Below, piece by piece: positions 10,654-22,221 of a stretch of DNA of 64,000 nt (positions are counted from its first letter, which is position 1; each line of letters starts with the position of its first letter). Source of the DNA: Rhypophila decipiens (lineage: Eukaryota; Ascomycota; Sordariomycetes; Sordariales; Naviculisporaceae); contig MU858065.1 of NCBI GenBank assembly GCA_033297075.1, forward strand, positions 248,001 to 312,000. The letters run 5' to 3'. The translations under genes and the position numbers were made by a program. The notes beneath the pieces were generated by a model that ran no database searches, was not told the origin of the DNA, and saw nothing but the letters and a program-made list of their open reading frames with translations.

Positions 10654-13541
10654 ATGGCTCAGCACTCCCATGACATGGACTCGGTAGTCCACGGTCGAGA
10701 ATCCAATCCGCAACAGCCAACAGCGCAAGCACAACCGACACCCCAGAACTCATGGTGGCAGAGGAGCTCTCATGGAAGCTTCCCGTCAGGACCTGATAGC
10801 CCGCCGGGCCCTTATTCCTCTCGCATCCACGGCAACACCTGGCCCTCCGCGCAGTCCAGCAGTCATACTACGGTTATAAGCTCCGAAGAGGCAGTTGGTG
10901 GGAGTCCAGGTTACCACCAAAGTCTGTACGTAGCAGCATATCCCTCTCTTTCGTCATATCGTGACATCGACATTGTGACCTAGAGTGCCAGGCTCGCCAC
11001 TCATAGCCTGGCGTTGCTCACTTCATCCCTCTGCTCTTTTATCTTCAGTACTCAATTACTAGTATCAGTCCTTTCACTCTCCTTTGTAGCTCTGCTTATT
11101 TTAGAGACATTGTCAGATACTGACCGAACTACTACTTAGCCCCAGGCCATCCACCTTTCATTTGGGACAAAGAGAAACCAAGGTGATTGAAACGGCCGTT
11201 GCCGAACTGTCCGAGTCAAGCTCAGCCACCTGCGTGTCAAATCGTACATGGGGCCAGAAATGCCGCCTTCACCTTCCAGGCGTGCAACAGTATTGGACTC
11301 GGTGGAGCTTTTAGTGTCGTAGCCCGGCTTTTTAACTGGGACATAGGTCAAGAAGAGGAGAAGAAGGAGGTCATCTCGAAACACCGTGGTGTCGCCCTCC
11401 TGCGCAGCTTCATCCACATTATACCCATCTTTACCGCCGCCATAGTCATCTTCTTCAATGCTTCCGAATACTACATTGGCGGCGAGCTGGAAGGCAATAC
11501 AGATCAGGACACGGAGAAGCTGGCTGCCCTGCAGTTCGCAGCCAAGGTACACGAGTTGTTTATGATTACATCCATCGGCTACCTGGTCGTCACATACATC
11601 AAAAGAGAAATGATCTCGAATGAGGGCATCCCGTTTGGCGCCGTCTTCTCGCCAACCCAATTTCAGAACATCAGTTTTTTGTGGTCCGCAGCCATGTGGG
11701 GGATCATATTCTCCAAATGGAAGCATACAGGCAGGAAGCTGTTCATTATCTCGCTCATCTTCGTATGCACCATCCTAGGTCTTGCCGTCGGACCGTCAAC
11801 AGCCAATCTGATGCGTCCCCGTCTGGACAGGTGGCCAGCAGGAGGCACTACACTGTGGATAAACGCGAGCCTCGATGAGCTGTATCCGACCGTAGTGCGC
11901 CCTTCCGACTCTATAGCACACTGCCTCGTCGACACCGGAGACCTGGCATGCCCGGCCGGAAACTGGCAGACTCTTAACCAGCTGTTCTTTTCGTACTGGC
12001 CTCAGCTGACCAACATGCAAACCGTGCCACAATATTTCAGTATTCCCAGCCGCTTCTCAACTATGACTATGCACATAAAGTCCCGCAGGTCAGACCACGA
12101 GGACGCGGTCAAGCCCATTTGGTCAGGTGCCTACACCATTGCCACCGTCGCTTTGGCTCCCCTGGCTGACGCCGTCGTCGAGATGGTTCGCCTCTGGGAG
12201 TACGCCGCCCGCTATAGCGAAAGGCGCATCAGGTTTCGGCAGGACACCTACTTTGACATGGGCGCCAAACAGCCAGTCGTCTTTGCCAGATGCCTACGAA
12301 GCCACGACCGGGCCGAAATCTTGTTTCCCGCTCTCGGCGGTATGGACAAGGTTGACGGCCTGAATGAGACGCAGAATGCCACGTTGCACGAGACCATAAA
12401 CTTGACGGACGAATCCGTGACCGCCGAGCTGTCGGCCCTCCTGTCCCCAGACCAGCTTCCCTCCTTTATTTGGGTCGACGATGAGGACATAATCAACGCG
12501 ACAAGCGGATCTATCGCGGTCATCATGACCAATCCCGACGGATCCGACGGCCAGGGAGAGTTCTTCCCCTGCACCGTCCTGGCCGCCTGGGGTGACGGGT
12601 ACCTAACCTCGCGCTTGGGGTTGACCAAGGTGTCTAACGGTACTACTGCCAAGTTCGAGACGCAGGGGCCGTTCAACCCGTCCTGGCCGCCGGTCAAGAT
12701 TCAGGCCGACTGGGCGCGTTACCTCAACCCATCGACACCATCCCTATCAAACAGCAGCAGCTCCTCTTCGGCCCTTGCCAATATCCTCGAATCATCCGGC
12801 CTCTGGCACCCGCCTTCATCCACAACGGGACCAGCGCCATTCGGCTTTGGTGAGATAATCGTCGAGAACGCCCTCACCCTCCTCATGGCGAGCGGCCTCT
12901 CCCGGTACGCCTACACTGCCTCCCTGCGACTCGACCTGCTCAAAGGCCCCGTTGATCCCACCAATCTCTGGGACGGGGGCACCTGGGCGTCAGAGCTCCT
13001 TCCCAACTCCAAGTTCGGGGACATGGGACCCGCGGGGGAGGCGTTCAATCCCCCAACCGAGGAAGAATTATCCGCAGGGAGTAGCAGCAGCTTTGGCTTG
13101 CGAATAGAGGTGCTGGGGTACGCTTACAGCATGCAGAAAGGAATGACCCAGATGGTGAGCGCCATGGTTTTGGCCGTGTATATTTTCTTGATGGTGCTGC
13201 ATGTACTCTTCACCCTCTCCACGGGGTGGTCGAGCGGGAGCTGGGGCAGTCCGCCCGAAGTGGCGGCACTGGCGCTTCGAAGCCGCATTCCGGGGCCCGG
13301 CGGTGAGGGCTCTGAAGATGGGGATGGGCTATTCAAGAATACTGGGGCGGGGATTGACAAAGTGAGAGTCTACGAGGAGAAATGCTGCGTGAGGGTTGTT
13401 GGGGGTGGAGGTGGGGACAGACACGGCGATGGTACAGGAGACGGGCGACGGGGACACGGACACTTGGAGATGGTTTTTAGGGATAGGGAGGGAGAGAAGG
13501 ATCAGATGGGGAGGGTTGAGGAAAATGTCAGTTATGGGTAA
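10654..13541 (+). CDS. Large multi-pass membrane protein, fungal-specific
   Basis: Exon 1 (10654-10925) encodes a Ser/Pro/Gln-rich cytosolic N-terminus beginning MAQHSHDMDS and ends at a GTACGT donor. The main exon is open to the stop at 13539-13541. Between them the frame is restored either by one intron to 11291 (CAACAG acceptor) or by two introns with a middle exon 11140-11233; I could not decide. Membrane segments: about four near the N-terminus (IPIFTAAIVIFF, FMITSIGYLVVTYI, FLWSAAMWGIIF, FIISLIFVCTILGLAVG) and one near the C-terminus (MVLAVYIFLMVLHVLF). Between lies a roughly 450-residue loop with many N-x-S/T sites and some Cys, so probably extracellular or lumenal. The C-terminal tail is Gly/Asp-rich. 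The layout matches uncharacterised fungal proteins; function unknown. The gene follows a pseudogene-rich stretch but is itself intact. Confidence 0.82.
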
Positions 13542-13754
13542 GGTGAACTCAACCTTCTCTACTTCTTGAAGTCTGAGAATGTGTACTAGTATATATGAAG
13601 AAAGCGATTGCTTCTAACTTTACTTTTATTGATATTTCTTTACCAATGACATAAACCGGGATGAAATCTTTAGTCTGAATAATCATCCTGTGAATTCATT
13701 CCATAATATCAACGAGGCACAACATGTCATCCGTAAAACATTCCCACACATCCT

Positions 13755-14619
13755 TTACCATACCACCGGAAGATTCGGCTTGAGGTACTGCTTCAGGGGC
13801 GTCGGCCCGTTGAGATCCCTCGACACAGCCTGCACAAATGCCTGGGCCGACAGATCAGAGCCCTCCGGGCTGGTGTGTGTGTGGTCCTTGGGATAGAGCG
13901 AGTTTGTCTTCTGCGCTCCCAGCTTACGGTACATGTTGGAGACGGACTGGAAGTGGTCGACATAGCTCGCCCCGCGACCGACATTCTTTGCAGCCTGCGC
14001 TGCGTAGGCGACATAGCGCGATGCAGCGCCGTTGTAAGAACCGCCCTCCCACTGGTTGTTGGGCGTCTGGCTGCTAATGATGACGTTGGCGCCCTTGGCG
14101 ATGAACGAACGCGCGGCCTTCTCGAGGTAATAGTTGTATGTGTACACTGTCTCGCCCGTCTTGCCGGACTTGCAGACCTCGGGTCCGGTTCCTGGGCAAT
14201 TGCTGCGGCCGTTGTCGCTGGCCGAGTTGGGCGATCCGCCATCGTTGTGACCAAATTCGATCACGACCAGATCGCCAGAGACTACGAGCCTCTCAATCTC
14301 GGTGAATCGGCCTTCGTTGGTGAAGCTGCGCGCCGAACGTCCCGAGATGGCCTTATTGACGACTGGAATCGTCACATACTTAGAGAGATACTCGCCCCAG
14401 CCTACAAGTTGTCAGTACTACACTCAGTTCCACTGGACATGTTGTAAACGTACCATTATGGGGTGCCGAAGTCCTTGCCATGGTGGAATCACCGGCCAGG
14501 TAAACGGTTGGCCCGGCCCGACGAGCGAGGGAGGCATCTTCTATCGCCCTAGCCTGGACACATTCGATCGCCGCAAGGGTGGCCAGAACGGCTGAGATGA
14601 GTGTTGACTTGATGCCCAT
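13755..14619 (-). CDS. Secreted rhamnogalacturonan acetylesterase (CE12, SGNH fold)
   Basis: Exon 1 is 14619-14454 and exon 2 is 14401-13755, about 270 residues. The intron is 52 nt (GTACGT, TTGTAG) and joins at phase 1. Signal peptide at residues 1-23 (MGIKSTLISAVLATLAAIEC then VQA). SGNH blocks in order: GDSTMA with the nucleophile Ser45, the Gly block (VVNKAISGRSARSF), FGHNDGG, and KDHTHTSPEG carrying the catalytic Asp-His pair. Known for the family: removes acetyl groups from the rhamnogalacturonan I backbone of pectin outside the cell, helping lyases and hydrolases. No other pectin gene is nearby. All catalytic residues are present. Confidence 0.93.
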
Positions 14620-15709
14620 GGTTGCGATTGTGCCACGATATGCCCAAAGAAAGGATTAACAAGAGTGTGTGGCCGACAAGACTGACGTGTATACAAACCC
14701 TAGAAAAGGCCAGGACTGTCACCTTTTATATGAATACCTGGAAAGTCGCAAATTGTCCTTTACCGGGATCTGGGTTATATCCGTCCCAGTATAATACAAC
14801 CAAGATCCACAAAGATGTCAAGCGACGCTCTGGAGATCGATTTCTCCGCATAATGGCTCGTAACAGCATGAGTCAAACCAAGCTAAATATCAGAGTATGG
14901 GGAAGAATACCACGTTGAGCTCGCCGTCGGAGCGTCGTGTTGCGGCTAAATCACGACATGACTTAGATTGGGGGACAAACCAACGCGGCTCAGTGGTGGA
15001 ACTTTTTGTGACCCCTAACACGGAGGCTTCATCAAGGGATCGTCTTGGCCAGCTGCGCTTTCCGGATGAATCCCCATTTTCGGTTGCGGAGAGAAGGCAC
15101 GCAAAATCACGGCTACTACCTGCCCTCGGCGCCTGCCTTTGTGGAACGGGAGTTTTGGTCGGGGGGGCGGAATTTTATTATCCGAAGAATTTGCGCTTCT
15201 TTCCCGTACCCAGCCGACGAGCTGACAATCCGACAATCTGACAAAATCCAAAAGTTTAGCGCTCAAGTCATTTTGCACTTGTTCACTGCGCCCTCTTAGG
15301 TTTCAAACTGCCTGCCGTTTGCCTCGATCAAATTGTCTGTTCATGGTGGTGTCAATGTGCTCGTCTGCGTCTCGACCAGGTCTCCTTCCAAGAAAAGGCC
15401 ATCAAACCTCTGCTGAGTCCTGACCCAAACAGGACCATTATCTCGGCCTCTCGAAGTCTCGTGTCGTTGATGTCCAACCATCACACCTTCCCAGAGATGT
15501 CCCCGGGATTCAACCATACCGGTATCCGGGGCACCTGCGCCGCACAAGTGGCAGTTGTAGACCAACCTGCATGCCGCCAACTCCAAATGGATGCTTGCAT
15601 CACGTGCATGGTTGTTGCCTAACCCAATCTCCCAAAACGCCCATCTCCAATCCCTGCTTCATGATCGCGACCTCGTGCAACTATCCCAGCTATTCAACGA
15701 CCAATCAAT
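14620..15709. other. Intergenic, no gene seen
   Basis: Upstream region of the esterase (leftward) and of HET gene 1 (rightward). No motif-bearing frame is found. Confidence 0.55.
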
Positions 15710-17602
15710 ATGAGGCTCTTGGACACCGAGACCCTGCAGCTGCGTACTTTCGTTGGAGACTCGATCCCAAAGTATGCAATCTTATCACACACCTGGGAAG
15801 ATGAAGAGGTCACCTTGGAGGATATGAAGCCCGGCGGCGACGCCATCAACATGAAAGGCTATGCAAAAATTGAGGCGAGCGCAAAGCTTGCTCGAAGTGA
15901 GGGTATCGATTATATTTGGATTGATACCTGCTGTATCGACAAGAGCAGCAGTGCCGAGCTTTCTGAAGCAATCAACTCAATGTTCTCCTGGTACCAACGG
16001 TCCGAGATTTGCTAGGCTTATCTGTTTGATGTCAAAGGCGGCGCGCATCCAGGGCCACCCATCGGAGAAAGACTAGACATGTTCCGGAAGAGCAAGTGGT
16101 ATACAAGAGGTTGGACGCTCCAAGAGCTTCTTGCGCCGCCGAAGCTTGTCTTCTATGACTGCCAATGGGGCCGAATCGATGATCGTCGTGAGCTTAGGGA
16201 GTTGATCAGAAAGATCACCGGAATTCGTGCACGGATTGTCTGTGGACATCTGTCTCATACCAGTGTCTCGGCTGCGGAGAAGATGTTGTGGGCCGCGCAT
16301 CGGCAGACGACGCGGGCAGAAGACATTGCGTACTGCCTACTGGGTCTATTTGACGTCAACATGCCTCTTCTATACGGAGAGGGACCCATCAAGGCGTTCC
16401 TGAGATTGCAAAATGAGTTCTTGCGAGGCTCCGAAGATGAATCCATATTTGCCTGGTGGGTCCCGGAGGCTGTCTTGGGACAAGATGACTACAAGCCCAA
16501 CTTTTGCGGCCTTCTTGCGACTTCACCCAGACATTTCTCGAGCTCAGGCCGCATTAGGAACACGACACATCGGAGGTTCCTGTCCGAGAATCGCCCCACC
16601 GAGATCACGAACCGGGGAATTCGTCTTCAACTCCCTTTATATCCTGTACCGAACGATCCGAGTAATTCAAGCTACTTTGCACTACTGCATTGTCACAGAC
16701 AAGAGTCAGAGAACTACGATACCGATAGCCACCACATCGTCATCATCCTTCAACGACTCTCGCCTTTGGAGAACTCCTTCGCCCGTATAGTCCCACACGT
16801 CAAAGCCTATTTTGCGCGAGGGGCCCAACGGCAGCTTGAGGTCCATTCTGAGACTAGCATGCGTCCCTCGTCAAAATGGGCATGGAATGTCTTGATTCTA
16901 CCAACGAGCGAGCTCGAGATATCGTCCATCTTGATACGGTCCTCACCCGAGCTGGTGATAACGAACAGTTTCTTCATTGACTTTTCTATGGCAGTCACCA
17001 CCCTGGCGCCCTTGGAGGGTGATTTGACACTGGAAGGACTGTATCGCTATAACGGTCATGAAGTGACCGAAGGCGGCGGCGGTTCTGTCCAGATAATATC
17101 GAACCAAGCGAACCTAATTGACTGCGGCATGCCACCACCAGATTCCTCGACTAGTTCCACTATAAGAAGCTTGCCGAAATTCTTACGGATGAGACTGTCC
17201 TTTCAACCAAAGCCCGTAGTGACTTGGATCCCGGCATGGGAGCGATCTTTTGACTTGCAGCTGGGGTTGGAATCACCCTGTCCCAACTGATTGGGAATCA
17301 GGCCATCATATACTCGCCCCTGGTACAAACTGTCGATGTTGTCGTCCAAAGTTAATACCTACCCTGATTCTGCCTCTTGCGGTGACATCGACGGCAGTCA
17401 CTGGAAGAATCGAATGATCAGGCTGCCCGACGATATGGTGCTGTATGTGAAATTTTCTCACGTCGTCAAGTCCGCGGACCTTGCATACCAGATTCACATA
17501 GTAGTAGACCGGGCGAGCAGTGCTGCGGTGAGACAGATGCGGTGGATGGAGGAAGACTGGGAACTTCCTGATGATATTGAATGGGTACCTGACGATTCTT
17601 GA
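15710..17602 (+). pseudogene. HET-domain gene 1, broken by in-frame stops
   Basis: One frame runs from ATG 15710 (MRLLDTETLQLRTF) to 17602 with only two stops. The HET domain is clear: YAILSHTW, GIDYIWIDTCCIDKSS, then SWYQRSEIC, followed by TAG at 16013-16015 and AYLFDV in the same frame. After that come the family block WYTRGWTLQELLAPP, then TTRAEDIAYCLLGLFDVNMP and LLYGEG. Homologues of this HET-E/HET-D-like class have Tyr where the TAG stands. A second stop, TGA at 17288-17290, precedes 103 more open codons to 17602; it may be the real end or another lesion. No NACHT or WD repeats follow. Known for the family: triggers cell death on fusion of unlike hyphae. The element at 17615 begins 12 bp after the last stop. 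Confidence 0.85.
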
Positions 17603-17614
17603 TTTTCTTGGGGC

Positions 17615-17880
17615 TTAATAAACAGGCACCACCACTTTCATATACAGGCACCAGTCCAATTTGACTACTAGAAAATCAAAGCATTTATTCCAGGCAGTCA
17701 AGAGTCAAGACCTCTAATCCCACCCAGTTCAAGTCGCTATGCTAGTCCAGTCAAAGCATTTATTCTAGCCAATCAAGGCATTTATTCTAGCTAATCAAGG
17801 TATCTATTCAACACGAGTGGTCCCTGCATATAAAAGGACGGGTGCTTGTGTACGCTCACGAGAGTATCGGTGTCTGAATG
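17615..17880. mobile_element. 22-bp-unit element, copy 2 (short)
   Basis: The left end TTAATAAACAGGCACCA matches copy 1, with CAGGCACC at 17623 and 17645 exactly 22 bp apart, then AGTCCAATTTGACT as in the other copies. The interior has about six 22-mer-like units of the type AAGGCATTTATTCTAGCCAATC. The right end (GGGTGCTTG..., CACGAGAGTATCGGTGTCTG, about 17842-17878) is a decayed inverted arm. Confidence 0.65.
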
Positions 17881-18334
17881 TTGAGGGCTTCTGGAAATTA
17901 TGGCATGATTTGTTTCCTTCTTTTCATCTCGTCTTTTTTGGCTTCATCGGAGTTTCTTTCCAGCATCGCAGCCCAGAACTTGCTTTGGGCATTGATCAGG
18001 AGATGTATTTGCTACAAGCTCGAGTTTAAACTAGTCCCCAGGACTCATCATCTTCAAAGGGAAAAGAAAATAACAACAAAAGGATATCACGTGTTGAAGT
18101 ATATACACTTATAACACGGAATCCCATTGAGAGCATGCACGAAATCGATAGTTCCGTTTCTGATTGAACCGGACAATATCTCAGCGCCCAACCACAGGCT
18201 CTCAAACATTAGTGTCCGAGTTCAGCGTGCTGAATCATCACAACCAGCGCTCAACTGATGCGAGCATACAGGCTACCGAACATCTACAGTTGACTCGCTT
18301 TCAACCAAAAACACATTCACCATAATGCATCACC
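17881..18334. other. Intergenic, promoter of HET gene 2
   Basis: Short AT-rich spacer between element copy 2 and HET gene 2. No gene is seen. Confidence 0.5.
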
Positions 18335-21300
18335 ATGGACGCGATCGGGGCAAAAAATGCATTCCAAGCGACGGTGCGGTTGATATCTGATCTCAGACCT
18401 TATTTGACTTCGAGGAGAACCATCGTTTCTGCCGCTCTCTCGATGACCGCCGCGGGGGTTTATGCACTTTGTCGCTTCCCAATCTCGGCCATTTTGGCGC
18501 TCATTGACTCTCGTCACCTCTCATTCTTGGTCGTGCTCTCCTTGATAATATGCTACCGCTCCGTCACGAGACCAGCAGCCGCGCATGGCGCTCTGTCCGA
18601 AGGAAGGAACGGGATATGGTCGCCCATGACCCTGCACGCACTCAGAATCTTCTTCAACCCAGAGCCCCATGTGCAGTGGTTTGGTTACATGCTATACTTT
18701 AAGTGGTTCTGCGGACCTGAGCCTCCTGGGCCCTGGGTTCTCATGTCCGGGTCTGAAACGGTGACCATGGAAGGCATGCTGATGGGCACGGCGACATGGT
18801 ACTTTGGGTATAGCCCCATCACCGCTCACATCATCTACCTGGTCACCAACCTCGTGATTCATCCCCTCCGACAACGCCTTACCCGGACAGGAAAAGTCGC
18901 GACACCGATCTGGAGGGCGCAGTTTTCAGGTTTCGTTTGGTTTCTGCTCATGCATGCGCTCATAAGCAGTACGGCCCAACGGATCAAGGCCACGTCGGAA
19001 AGTTTCCTGGGGCCAAATCCACACAGATTGTATGCCTGGCAAATGACGGGCTCGGAGATTATGCCCCTGATATGGAAAGCATTTGTCCAGTACTTCAAAC
19101 CACGGTGCAAGAGGAAGCTTGGACGAGGACGTTCCGAGGATGATCAGATACGTTTTCCATTCCAGCACGAACCCATAACCACACCCAACACCATCCGTCT
19201 CCTCCGCGTTCTCCCCAGCCTCGACAACACCAAGCCAATACACTGCGAAATCTTGACCGGCAGGTTCGATCGGACAGACTCTGTGAGGGTCTACTCGGGC
19301 CCAAAATACACAGCCATATCCTACTGCTGGGACAAGGCCCCTAACACCGAAGACACTCTTCCCACAATCTTGATAAACTCCCGCCCATATCAAGTCCAAC
19401 AAACCGTCTGCTGCATCCTCCGCACCGTGCGGCGCCCTCTATCAGAATACAACACCTGGATCGACTCAATCTGCATCAACCAATCCGACGATCTGGAGAA
19501 AGCAAAGCAAGTCCAACTGATGCGCCTCATCTACGAGAACGCCAACCACGTAGCCGGCTTCTTGCGTGGGCCGTCAAACACAGACCCCGGCGGCCGATGG
19601 GAAACCACGTGGCGGGATCTCGGCGATTTCTTCTCGCCTTGTCGCTCGAATTCCTCCGAGTACCGCGCAAGAGAGATGCTCGGTCGCATCACCTCGACCA
19701 TGCACATCCACAACCACAACCACCATGGGTCGTCGTCCGATCCCTTCCAAGTAGTAGACCCTTGCCTAGCAACCGCACCCGAAAAGGACTGGCTCGCGTT
19801 GCAAACCCTCCTCACAAACCCGTACTTTACCCGCATCTGGATCATCCAAGAGGTAGTCGCCGCGCGGCAGATCAACCTCAACTACGGCGGACAGATCATT
19901 CCGTGGCAGTTATTCGCCCGCGCGATGGCCATTTTATCTTGTCAAGGATTTGCCGCCAGATTGTCAATGTACTTTCGGCATAACAATTTCAAGTCGCTCA
20001 AACCGATAGAATTACCCGGTATCTTTAACGGACTTGTGTTGGAGAATCTGAGACAGTGATATCTCCGACCGGGGTTTCTGACGAGTCCGCCGGTGGGGAG
20101 TACAACGGGGATGTTGAGTCTTGAGGATACGCTCAAGTTGTGTGGGCGGTTTGAGGCTAGCAGGGAGGTTGATCGGGTTTTTGCCTTGTTGGGGGTTGCG
20201 AGGGACTCGGATGTTTTGAGGATCAAGGTGGATTATAGGCGTGAGAAGGCGAGGGATGTTTTTGTTGGGGTTGCGAGGGTGTTGATGGTCAAGAGGATCT
20301 TGGAGATGGTTGACGGCGACGGTGGGGGTGATATCTACTCCGTTTTGAGGTTCGCAGGTGTTGTCGATTCTGACGGCAAGAAGCCATCGGGCATAATGGA
20401 GGGGGGGCTTCCTTCGTGGGTGCCGGATTGGACTAGAAGAATGGACACGGCGTTGTTAACACATGCTCGTAAGGAGTGTCAGTATCGCGTGTGTGGAAGC
20501 ATGTGTTTTGGCGGGTACAAGAAGAAGACCTTGAAGGACTGCGGCGTCAAGTTTATGAAAAATGACCGTTTGTTGCTAAAGGGCGTGCCTGTCACCCGAG
20601 TGGAATGGGTATCGCCTGTCTTTACAGGGTACCCGGAAGAGAAAGAAGACAAAGAAGAGTCACAGCGGCAATTCTACAGCGCCTTGGTAACGACCACTCT
20701 ACATCTTTCCATGAAATATGGACTCAAGTACCGGTATAGACCTCGCCGATCCTCTGAGCCAGAGTTGGTAGCGGATGCGTTTTGGCGCACTCTGTTTGGC
20801 GACATGTCGGCCCATGCGAGGCCGGGGGACCTGAACTTGATGAAGGGCATCGGCAGCTTGATTGTGAAGTCTGAAATAGCGATATTACGACGAAAGAATG
20901 CAGACTTGCGAAGTTTCCTGTTGAAGAGGGGAACTACTGAGGATGGCGGTGACGCCGGGGATGCTGGCGTAGACGGCAAGGTCGCTCTGCAGCTCAACGA
21001 CAACGCCGATAACATCTTCAACCATATGCTCATAACTGAGCTGGCAAACGCAAACCCCAAGCACAAGGGCGGGTTCACGCAAATCCTGGGGACGAAAAAG
21101 ATTCAGCAGACCGCCTTTGAGCATCCCATTTTTGCTCTTGGCAGGAGGGTGTGCATAACCGCTGACGGCCATGTAGGTTTGGTTCCGGCTGCGGCGAAAG
21201 AAAGGGATTTAATTGTCATCTCTGAGGGGGCTCCGACGCCGCATGTCCTGAGGGAATCCCGTCGAGAGGTTAAGAAGAAAGATGGCAGTATATCCAAGAT

Positions 21301-21403
21301 ACGTGAGCATCGGCTCGTCGGGGAGTGTTATGTCCATGGCATTATGGATGGGGAGGCAGTGGATGGGAAAGATGTAAAGTCACGGCACATTCTTCTTTGG
21401 TAA
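18335..21403 (+). pseudogene. HET-domain gene 2 with membrane N-terminus, one in-frame stop
   Basis: A single frame of 1,023 codons from ATG 18335 to 21403 is interrupted once, by TGA at 20057-20059 (after LVLENLRQ, before YLRPG). N-terminal 230 residues hold four or so hydrophobic segments (for example FLVVLSLIICY, ITAHIIYLVTNLVIH, GFVWFLLMHALIS). The HET domain follows: KYTAISYCWDKAP, TWIDSICINQSDDLEKA, QVQLMRLIYENANHV, NPYFTRIWIIQEVVAAR. Beyond the stop, REVDRVFALLGVARD and LPSWVPDWTRRMD are standard HET-protein tail blocks, so the two halves were one gene. A 45-nt in-frame segment (GTGATA...GGGGAG, with CTGAC inside) could be an intron, but its GAG end is poor. Inference: a membrane-tethered incompatibility protein, probably inactivated by nonsense mutation. 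Confidence 0.82.
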
Positions 21404-21642
21404 TGTTTCTTCTCAACTATACGATACTCAGCAGTCCGGACTACATTACATTCAACCACATACAGGACCAGTGCAAGTGACTTGAAAGGGACAATATATG
21501 TCTCATGATTAAGTGAAATGTAAATATTGAGGCACCGAAGGTACAAAATGAATGCAACAATAATATGCCAAACTTGGATAACCCAGACTAAACCGACCAA
21601 TGCCCATTAACAAACTACCTGTCTCCTTTCCTGTCAGCGCAC

Positions 21643-22221
21643 TTAGACAACCAGCCCTCCCACAAAAACACCCATGCCCATCACGCCAGCAGCAACCGTC
21701 CACGAGAGACCCAATCCAGAGGCGCCGCTGCCGTTACCGCCAGGCGAGTTGGTAGAAGCGGGGGCGCCCGTTCCAGTGCCGGTACCGGTACCGGTGGGGG
21801 TGGTTTTAGACTCGGAGCTGCCGCCAGGCGTCACAGGGACGGTGGTCTTGATCGGCTTGGTGGATGTTGTCACCGCTGCGGGTGTGCAGACTGGGAAACT
21901 ATCCATCAAGCACTCGCCGAATGTGGCGCCGCAGGTGTTTGCGGGCGGGCATTTCCATTCTTTGTTGGATGCTGAGCAGGATACGCTGGCTGTGGGGTCG
22001 TCTCCGCAGGTTGGGGTCTGAAATTCTTGTTGTTAGTTATGCTGTCTGATTTCTAGCTTTTATCTCAAGTTATGCTAATCTCATCCACCGTTTTGGAGTA
22101 TGAGAGAACAAGACGCAAGGTTGTGGGTGATCCATACCGTTGATGGGACTGCAGCAAACACTGGCGTCATGAGAGCGCCAAGACTGACGAGCAGGACCAG
22201 GGGGGAGCGAGTGAGCATCAT
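21643..22221 (-). CDS. GPI-anchored small Cys-rich surface protein
   Basis: Exon 1 is 22221-22138 and exon 2 is 22017-21643, phase 0, about 152 residues. The intron has GTATGG and TTTCAG. Signal peptide MMLTRSPLVLLVSLGALMTP ending near VFAA. A compact six-Cys region follows (TCGDDPTASVSC, KEWKCPPANTCG, GECLMDSFPVC), then a Thr/Ser/Pro/Gly stalk with (GT)5-like repeats, and a hydrophobic tail (GLGLSWTVAAGVMGMGVFVG) with no charged end, which is a GPI signal. It is probably a cell-wall or membrane protein; the Cys pattern is not CFEM and the role is unknown. Confidence 0.82.

Noticed and set aside
17291..17602. Separate small gene after HET 1
   Set aside because: It shares the frame of the HET gene across one TGA and has no own start context; treated as its C-terminal extension or relic.
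20093..21403. Separate gene downstream of HET 2
   Set aside because: Same frame and conserved HET tail blocks (VFALLGV, SWVPDW), so it is the second half of the broken gene.
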